Positions 1-3,481 of a DNA stretch of 5,615 nt are shown here, piece after piece. The DNA comes from Clostridiales bacterium (GTDB taxonomy: Bacteria > Bacillota > Clostridia > Christensenellales > CAG-138). Both the position numbers and the translations under genes were made by a program. Location: contig WRCT01000129.1 of assembly GCA_009783775.1 (NCBI GenBank), positions 1-5,615 of the forward strand. Direction: 5' to 3'. The number at the start of each line of letters is the position of its first letter. Position 1 is the stretch's first letter. The notes below the pieces were generated by a model, which was given only the letters and a program-made list of their open reading frames with translations, ran no database searches and was not told the DNA's origin.

Positions 1-1186
1 AGACGGACCACACCTGCCACTTGTACAAGCCGAACATGCTGATGATAATGTTCGGATAGGCGTAATCGCTCGCCTTCAAGGTCTTGTTGTTGTGATAGAA
101 CTTCGCCCCGTTCTGCAGGGAGTGCAGATGGTGGAAGTGCGTGCGGCTCGACCGTGAGTTATGGCCGGTTATTACAATATTCTTGGTTTTGTTGCCATGA
201 ATGGAAACAAGGGTGGACTTCGATCCGTCATCTGCTTTGCCGTCCTTGATATCTACATTCAAATAGTAGGGACCTGTGCGTTGCAGGATAGGCTCGTCGA
301 TCGTATAGCGGGTGTTCGCCCGAATGTTCGGCGAATAGTTGGGGCTGCCGCCGTTTTGCGCGCCCATGAAGGTCATATAACACCAGCCGATGGTGTATTG
401 ACTGGCCTCATTCCGGGCGCTCAGCTTTTCGCTCAGCTTGCCCGGAGGCGCGCCGTTCCAAAGCTCTCTATATAGATACAGCCTGTAAATTTTGTCGATA
501 TTCGGGTCGGAATCGTGCACGATCAGGCCCTCTTCGCCTGCGGCCGGCCCCTTATACCTGTTCGTGGGTATGGGTGTCGGAACGGGGGTCGGTATCGGCG
601 TGGCGGCGCGAATCGGCGTGGGCGTCACGGGCCGGGGCGGCAGTTCGTCCAAATCGACCAGGAAACGCAGGATGGCGGCAGCGTCCGCCGCTGTTACCTT
701 GCCGTCCCTGTTGGCGTCCGCGTTGACCAGTCCCTTGGGCGTTAAGAATTGGATCTGAACCAAATGACGCAGAATGGCCGCCGCGTCCTGCGCGGTGACT
801 CTGCCATCGCAGTTTGCGTCGCCGATATCCGGATTGACGGTGGGCGAGGGCGTCGGCGTCGGCGTGCGGAATATCGTTGGACCGTGCGTGATGGTAACGC
901 CGGACGGCGGCAGGTCGTCCAACTGAACCAGGTAGCGCAGAATGGCAGCCGCGTCCTGCGCGGTCACTTTGCCGTCCCCGTTGACGTCTGCGTTGATCAG
1001 CTGTTGCTCGTTCAGCTTGATTTGATCCACCAGATAGCGGAGAATATATGACGCGTCCTGCGCGGTGACTTTGCCGTCCAAATCCACATCGCCGAGGACT
1101 GTGGAATCGGCGATGCTCGCATGACCCGAGAACAGGGCGGCTATCACAAGACTTATGAGTAAATATAAAAGAATACGTTTTTTCAA
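1..1186 (-). CDS. Dockerin-repeat sortase (class B-like), 3' end beyond window
   Basis: A TTG-started frame is open from 1186 to the left edge (395 codons, no stop). Residues 1-26 are a signal or anchor sequence: KKR, then a hydrophobic stretch (about L6-F19), then a possible SIA cleavage site at 24-26. Two dockerin pairs follow: repeats at about 31-53 and 64-88, then 121-144 and 154-177. All four carry complete D-x-(D/N)-x-D-G-x6-D calcium loops. Pro/Thr-rich linkers lie at 93-119 and 183-209. From about residue 220 the protein resembles class B sortases: TIGW (265-268), TIDEPILQ (295-302), YYLN (307-310), and NIVITGHN, whose H342 should be the catalytic histidine, then HFHHL and a SMFGLYKWQVWSV strand. 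The catalytic Cys and Arg would lie beyond the edge. Sortases cleave a sorting signal and join proteins to the cell wall or each other; dockerins bind cohesins. TTG is preferred because AGAAAGG lies 10 nt upstream; an in-frame GTG at 1207 has no such site. The sortase class is less certain than the family. Confidence 0.85.
   Translation of the reverse strand, partial: MKKRILLYLLISLVIAALFSGHASIADSTVLGDVDLDGKVTAQDASYILRYLVDQIKLNEQQLINADVNGDGKVTAQDAAAILRYLVQLDDLPPSGVTITHGPTIFRTPTPTPSPTVNPDIGDANCDGRVTAQDAAAILRHLVQIQFLTPKGLVNADANRDGKVTAADAAAILRFLVDLDELPPRPVTPTPIRAATPIPTPVPTPIPTNRYKGPAAGEEGLIVHDSDPNIDKIYRLYLYRELWNGAPPGKLSEKLSARNEASQYTIGWCYMTFMGAQNGGSPNYSPNIRANTRYTIDEPILQRTGPYYLNVDIKDGKADDGSKSTLVSIHGNKTKNIVITGHNSRSSRTHFHHLHSLQNGAKFYHNNKTLKASDYAYPNIIISMFGLYKWQVWSV
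656..826 (-). repeat. Second dockerin repeat pair
   Basis: A second complete dockerin pair follows the first Pro/Thr linker. Calcium-loop residues are D123, N125, D127 and D134 in copy 3, and D157, N159, D161 and D168 in copy 4, with helices ILRHLV and ILRFLV. Copy 3 keeps the same 15-base core as copies 1 and 2, while copy 4 has drifted (GCGGCGGACGCT at the matching place). Two dockerin modules in one enzyme is more than the usual single module. Confidence 0.85.
923..1096 (-). repeat. First dockerin repeat pair
   Basis: Two copies of a type I dockerin calcium-binding segment lie directly after the signal sequence. Calcium-loop residues are D33, D35, D37 and D44 in copy 1, and D67, N69, D71 and D78 in copy 2. 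Each loop is followed by a helix of the form ILRYLV. A pair of such segments normally makes one cohesin-binding dockerin. The two copies share the exact 15-base stretch ACCGCGCAGGACGCG, so they are duplicated at DNA level too. Confidence 0.85.
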
Positions 1187-1196
1187 AATGATTCTA

Positions 1197-1203
1197 CCTT
1201 TCT
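1197..1203 (-). promoter_or_regulatory. Ribosome binding site deciding the TTG start of the sortase gene
   Basis: The minus strand reads AGAAAGG, ten bases before TTG at 1184-1186. No ATG exists in this frame near the signal sequence, so this site supports the rare TTG start. Confidence 0.65.
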
Positions 1204-1225
1204 TCACATAGTGCAATACACAAAT

Positions 1226-1254
1226 AGTATACCGTATTTGACGCAGCAATTCAA
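1226..1254 (-). promoter_or_regulatory. Sigma-A-type promoter of the dockerin-sortase gene
   Basis: On the minus strand TTGAAT (1249-1254) is followed after exactly 17 bases by TATACT (1226-1231), matching the housekeeping consensus at 4/6 and 5/6 positions. Transcription would begin near 1219, giving a leader of about 33 bases before the TTG start. It indicates that the sortase gene can be transcribed independently of the carD-protease unit upstream. A dyad, AACAGCTGTT at 1253-1262, abuts the -35 box. Confidence 0.7.
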
Positions 1255-1309
1255 CAGCTGTTTGCTGTCAGCTTTAGAAAACTTCTGTCATTTTTGTAAA
1301 CTTTTATTC

Positions 1310-2188
1310 TTATTCCTCGTGAAAATCTACATTATGGTCGCGCAGGAAGTTTTTGATAACGTCCAAATGAATGCACTGGCCCAGCCGCAGGAAGGAATAG
1401 TCCGAAACTTTGAGCTCACGGTTTTGAATGCGGATCGGCTGGTCCTCGATGTCAAAGCCCAGGTGCAGGCTGTTGGTGGAATATTGCATACCGTAAACCT
1501 TGCCCGCGCTGTCAAACAGGGGGCCGCCGCTCTGGCCGGGCAGGCCTGGCGTGCTCAGTTCGATACCGAAGAACGTGTCCTCATCGCGCAGGAACCGCGT
1601 CACCATGCCTTCGATGGGGAAACGCGGCGAGACGGGCACGCCGCCCTTGTAATACTCGATGGAATCGGCCAGCTCGTTATAACGAAAGTTGGTAAACTCC
1701 GGAAACGGAAAGCCCAGCCGGCAGAGAAATTGGCCCTGTTTGGGCGGTTCTTTGGCGAACACGGCATGTCCACTGTAGCAAAGCCGGATCGGGTTGTTGA
1801 ACTTGATGAGGGCCAGATCGTATTTCGGGTGGAAGGAACAGGTGAACCCGTCGCCGCCCTCCACGCAGTCGATAAAGGTGTTGCGCAGCTGCATGATGGT
1901 GTCCTTGGCGTAGCCGTAACGCTTTTCGAGCAGTTTTTCCTCAAAGCGATAGGAGGCGTCGCGTTTTAGGCGGTTGCGCTCCGATACAAACTCACGATAC
2001 TTTTTCTCCATTTGATCGGCAGCAGGGATCGCCGCCGCGACGTGTTTGGCCGTGATGGCGTAGCCCTGATCGTTGACAAAGAAAAGCGTGCCGCAATCGG
2101 GGAATATCGCCTTGTCACCGTAACGTCTTTGAATGATATGAAATGCGCGGGTAAACCCTCCGACCTGTTCAATGGCCTGCACAAACAT
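1310..2188 (-). CDS. Trypsin-like serine protease, apparently intracellular
   Basis: This 292-residue protein has the chymotrypsin-fold (trypsin-like peptidase) signature in order: CGTLFFVNDQGYAITAKHV with catalytic H49, YDLALIKF with catalytic D124, and GLPGQSGGPLFD with catalytic S220. It should be an active serine endopeptidase. There is no signal peptide, membrane segment or PDZ domain, unlike HtrA/DegP proteins, so it probably acts in the cytoplasm. Between H49 and D124 lies a charged, probably helical insertion (about residues 56-108, rich in Lys, Arg and Glu). The ATG start is supported by AAGGAA nine bases upstream. The gene follows the carD-like gene by only 20 bp, so the two are almost certainly co-transcribed. 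Its substrate cannot be read from the sequence. It is not SpoIVB, which has a membrane anchor and PDZ domain. Confidence 0.85.
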   Translation of the reverse strand: MFVQAIEQVGGFTRAFHIIQRRYGDKAIFPDCGTLFFVNDQGYAITAKHVAAAIPAADQMEKKYREFVSERNRLKRDASYRFEEKLLEKRYGYAKDTIMQLRNTFIDCVEGGDGFTCSFHPKYDLALIKFNNPIRLCYSGHAVFAKEPPKQGQFLCRLGFPFPEFTNFRYNELADSIEYYKGGVPVSPRFPIEGMVTRFLRDEDTFFGIELSTPGLPGQSGGPLFDSAGKVYGMQYSTNSLHLGFDIEDQPIRIQNRELKVSDYSFLRLGQCIHLDVIKNFLRDHNVDFHEE

Positions 2189-2196
2189 GGATTTGA

Positions 2197-2202
2197 TTCC
2201 TT
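2197..2202 (-). promoter_or_regulatory. Ribosome binding site of the protease gene
   Basis: The minus strand reads AAGGAA, with the AAGGA core nine bases before the ATG at 2186-2188. It lies in the 20-bp gap after the carD-like stop codon. Confidence 0.7.
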
Positions 2203-2208
2203 AAAATA

Positions 2209-2688
2209 TTATTCGGCCTTTTCGCCCACCAGGGGCATATAGGTGCTTTCCGGCACGCCCATAGCGGCCGCCAGTTCCGCCACCAATACCTGGCGCGCGG
2301 TGAGATACATCTTGCGTTCGCCTGCGGACAGGCCCTTTTCGCGGTCACGGCACATGAGGCACTTGACCACGTCCGCTACAATATGAATATCGCCCAGGCG
2401 CAGCTTTTCGAGATTCTCGCGGTAGCGTTGGTTCCAGTTGTCGCTCTCGACGGAGACATGGTCGTTGTCCAAAAAGGCGATGACCTTCTCGCAGGTCGGT
2501 CGATCGACAAGCGCGCGCAGGCCCACTTTTTCGGCGGAGTTCACCGGCACCATTGCCGTCATCCGCCCCATCAAAAAGCGCAGCATATAATACTGAGTCG
2601 TCTCCCCCAGTATACATTGCTCTTCAATTTGTTCCACGATCCCGACGCCATGCATGGGATAGCAAAGCAAATCTCCGATCAAAAACAC
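2209..2688 (-). CDS. CarD family RNA polymerase-binding transcription regulator
   Basis: The 159-residue product matches the CarD/CdnL family over its full length. The N-terminal RNA-polymerase-interacting domain (about 1-58) shows IGDLLCYPMHGVGIVEQIEE, a YYMLRF strand, MVPVNSAEKVGLR, and is followed by a helical DNA-binding domain (about 65-150) with NWNQRYRENLEKL and a final A-x-x-x-L-x-x-EL-AAAMG helix. W85 sits where the family has the conserved Trp that, in mycobacterial CarD, wedges into DNA at the upstream edge of the transcription bubble. CarD proteins bind the polymerase beta subunit and stabilise, or at some promoters over-stabilise, the open complex. Translation starts at a GTG with AAAGGGGG eight bases upstream. 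A perfect sigma-A promoter precedes it and the trypsin-like gene follows it. The family assignment is firm; the genes it controls here are unknown. Confidence 0.92.
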   Translation of the reverse strand: MFLIGDLLCYPMHGVGIVEQIEEQCILGETTQYYMLRFLMGRMTAMVPVNSAEKVGLRALVDRPTCEKVIAFLDNDHVSVESDNWNQRYRENLEKLRLGDIHIVADVVKCLMCRDREKGLSAGERKMYLTARQVLVAELAAAMGVPESTYMPLVGEKAE

Positions 2689-2696
2689 GCGACTTT

Positions 2697-2704
2697 CCCC
2701 CTTT
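2697..2704 (-). promoter_or_regulatory. Ribosome binding site deciding the GTG start of the carD-like gene
   Basis: The minus strand reads AAAGGGGG, eight bases before the GTG at 2686-2688. The resulting N-terminus (FLIGDLLCYP) begins where CarD proteins usually begin, which supports the GTG start. Confidence 0.75.
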
Positions 2705-2709
2705 GTATC

Positions 2710-2726
2710 CTATAAATTGATTATAG
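2710..2726. promoter_or_regulatory. Dyad over the -10 box of the carD promoter (possible operator)
   Basis: The sequence CTATAAATTGATTATAG has perfect 6-bp inverted arms around a 5-base centre. It covers the -10 hexamer and the predicted start-site region of the carD promoter. A protein bound here would block polymerase. AT-rich dyads also arise by chance around -10 boxes, so operator function is only a suggestion. Confidence 0.3.
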
Positions 2727-2748
2727 CCGATTACAGGGCTTGTGTCAA
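2720..2748 (-). promoter_or_regulatory. Perfect consensus sigma-A promoter of the carD-protease operon
   Basis: The minus strand reads TTGACA (2743-2748), 17 bases, then TATAAT (2720-2725): 12 of 12 consensus positions at the ideal spacing. Initiation is expected near 2713, giving a leader of about 25 bases before the GTG start. The -35 hexamer contains the TGA stop codon of the upstream sigma gene (2745-2747). The stretch between the -10 box and the start is AT-rich (CAATTTATAGG). Confidence 0.9.
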
Positions 2749-3431
2749 TCCTTGTTTGGCAGAGCGCGCTGCAATTTTTCCATCGCCTTTTTTTCGATGC
2801 GCGAGACATAGGAGCGGGAGATGTCCAGCGCCTGCGCGACCTCGCGCTGCGGCATACAGTAGCCGCCGTGGAGCCCAAAGCGCATACAAAGCACCGTCTT
2901 TTCCCGTCGGGTCAGCGTCCGATTCATAAGATTTAACACCATGTCGGCATCCAGTCGGGCCTGCACCTGATCGAACACCGTTTCGCCGTCCGCGCCGATG
3001 AGGTCGGCGAGCGAGAGCTCGTTCCCGTCCCGGTCCGTACCGATCGGCTCATCGAGCGCGACCTCCGGCACGAGCTTGCGCTCGGCGCGCAGGCTCATCA
3101 GGATCTCGTTTTCAATGCACTTGGAGGCGTAACCGGAGAGCGCGCCCTTGGCCCGATTGAAGGTTGAGACCGCTTTGATCAGACCGATGGTGCCGATCGA
3201 GATGATATCGTCCGTATCACGGCCCGAGCGTGCGTACTTTTTGGCGATATGCGCGACCAGACGCAGGTTGTGCACGATCAGCTTTTCGCGCGCGGCCTCG
3301 TCCCCCGCCTCCAGCTGTTCGATGGCCAGCCGCTCCTCCTCCTTGCTCAAAGGATTCGGGAAGGAGTGGTTCTGCCCCACATAACCGACGAAGAACAGCA
3401 GTTCGCGAAAGAAAGAAAAGAAAGAAAACAT
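2745..3431 (-). CDS. sigK: RNA polymerase sporulation sigma factor, SigK type, with pro-sequence
   Basis: The 228-residue sigma-70 family protein closely resembles pro-sigma-K as I remember it from Bacillus subtilis (241 residues): FPNPLSKEEE, KLIVHNLRLVAHIAKKY, DDIISIGTIGLIKAV, YASKCIENEILMSLR, PIGTDRDGNELSL, and ISRSYVSRIEKKAMEKL. Region 2 spans about residues 48-117; region 4, with its helix-turn-helix at 193-220, ends the protein. Sigma-K directs late gene expression in the mother cell. Residues 1-16 are hydrophobic (FSFFSFF-RELLFFVG) and align with the pro-sequence that the membrane protease SpoIVFB removes before YV; cleavage would fall between G16 and Y17. The coding sequence is uninterrupted, with no skin-type insertion. 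One oddity is a residue missing and altered neighbours in region 2.3/2.4 (KGALSGYAS). The close relative SigE is the alternative, but the N-terminus and FPNPLS fit SigK better. Only 50 bp separate it from the upstream gene, and no clear promoter is visible there. Confidence 0.88.
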   Translation of the reverse strand: MFSFFSFFRELLFFVGYVGQNHSFPNPLSKEEERLAIEQLEAGDEAAREKLIVHNLRLVAHIAKKYARSGRDTDDIISIGTIGLIKAVSTFNRAKGALSGYASKCIENEILMSLRAERKLVPEVALDEPIGTDRDGNELSLADLIGADGETVFDQVQARLDADMVLNLMNRTLTRREKTVLCMRFGLHGGYCMPQREVAQALDISRSYVSRIEKKAMEKLQRALPNKD

Positions 3432-3433
3432 AA

Positions 3434-3465
3434 GCCCGAATACCCCCTAAAAAAGGTATTCGGGC
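3434..3465 (-). terminator. Hairpin between the binding-protein gene and sigK: terminator or attenuator
   Basis: Perfect 11-bp inverted arms, GCCCGAATACC and GGTATTCGGGC, flank a 10-base loop (TTTTTTAGGG on the minus strand). The hairpin starts 16 bases after the stop of the binding-protein gene and ends two bases before the sigK ATG. The tract that follows, TTATGTTTTCTTTCTTTTC, is T-rich but interrupted and already codes for the sigma N-terminus. The likely sigK ribosome site, AGGGGG, is half in the loop and half in the 3' arm. It can therefore act as an intrinsic terminator, hide the ribosome site, or both. Confidence 0.7.
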
Positions 3466-3481
3466 GAACAGGATATAAGAA

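Noticed and set aside
492..758. Plus-strand frame rich in Gly-Val repeats opposite the dockerin region
   Set aside because: The Gly/Val repeats are the antisense reading of the Pro/Thr linker codons of the real gene.
1204..1209. ATG-TGA start-stop pair in the leader of the sortase gene
   Set aside because: It lies inside the leader, but no ribosome site precedes it and such six-base pairs occur often by chance.
1253..1309. Possible terminator of the protease operon (ACAGC/GCTGT hairpin on the minus strand)
   Set aside because: The stem is only 5 bp and no T-run follows; it also overlaps the next promoter, so I do not call a terminator here.
1211..1969. Long plus-strand open frame opposite the protease gene (252 codons)
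   Set aside because: It is antisense to a gene with a full catalytic triad, has no recognisable domain, and its content mirrors the codon structure of the opposite strand.
2726..2745. Possible terminator after sigK (AGCC/GGCT on the minus strand)
   Set aside because: A 4-bp stem with an 8-base loop and no T-run is too weak; read-through into the carD unit is more likely.
3464..3474. SpoIIID-like site upstream of sigK (GAACAG on the plus strand)
   Set aside because: Only the core matches the remembered consensus; the flanking W and Y positions do not, and no sigma-E -10 motif lies at a suitable distance.
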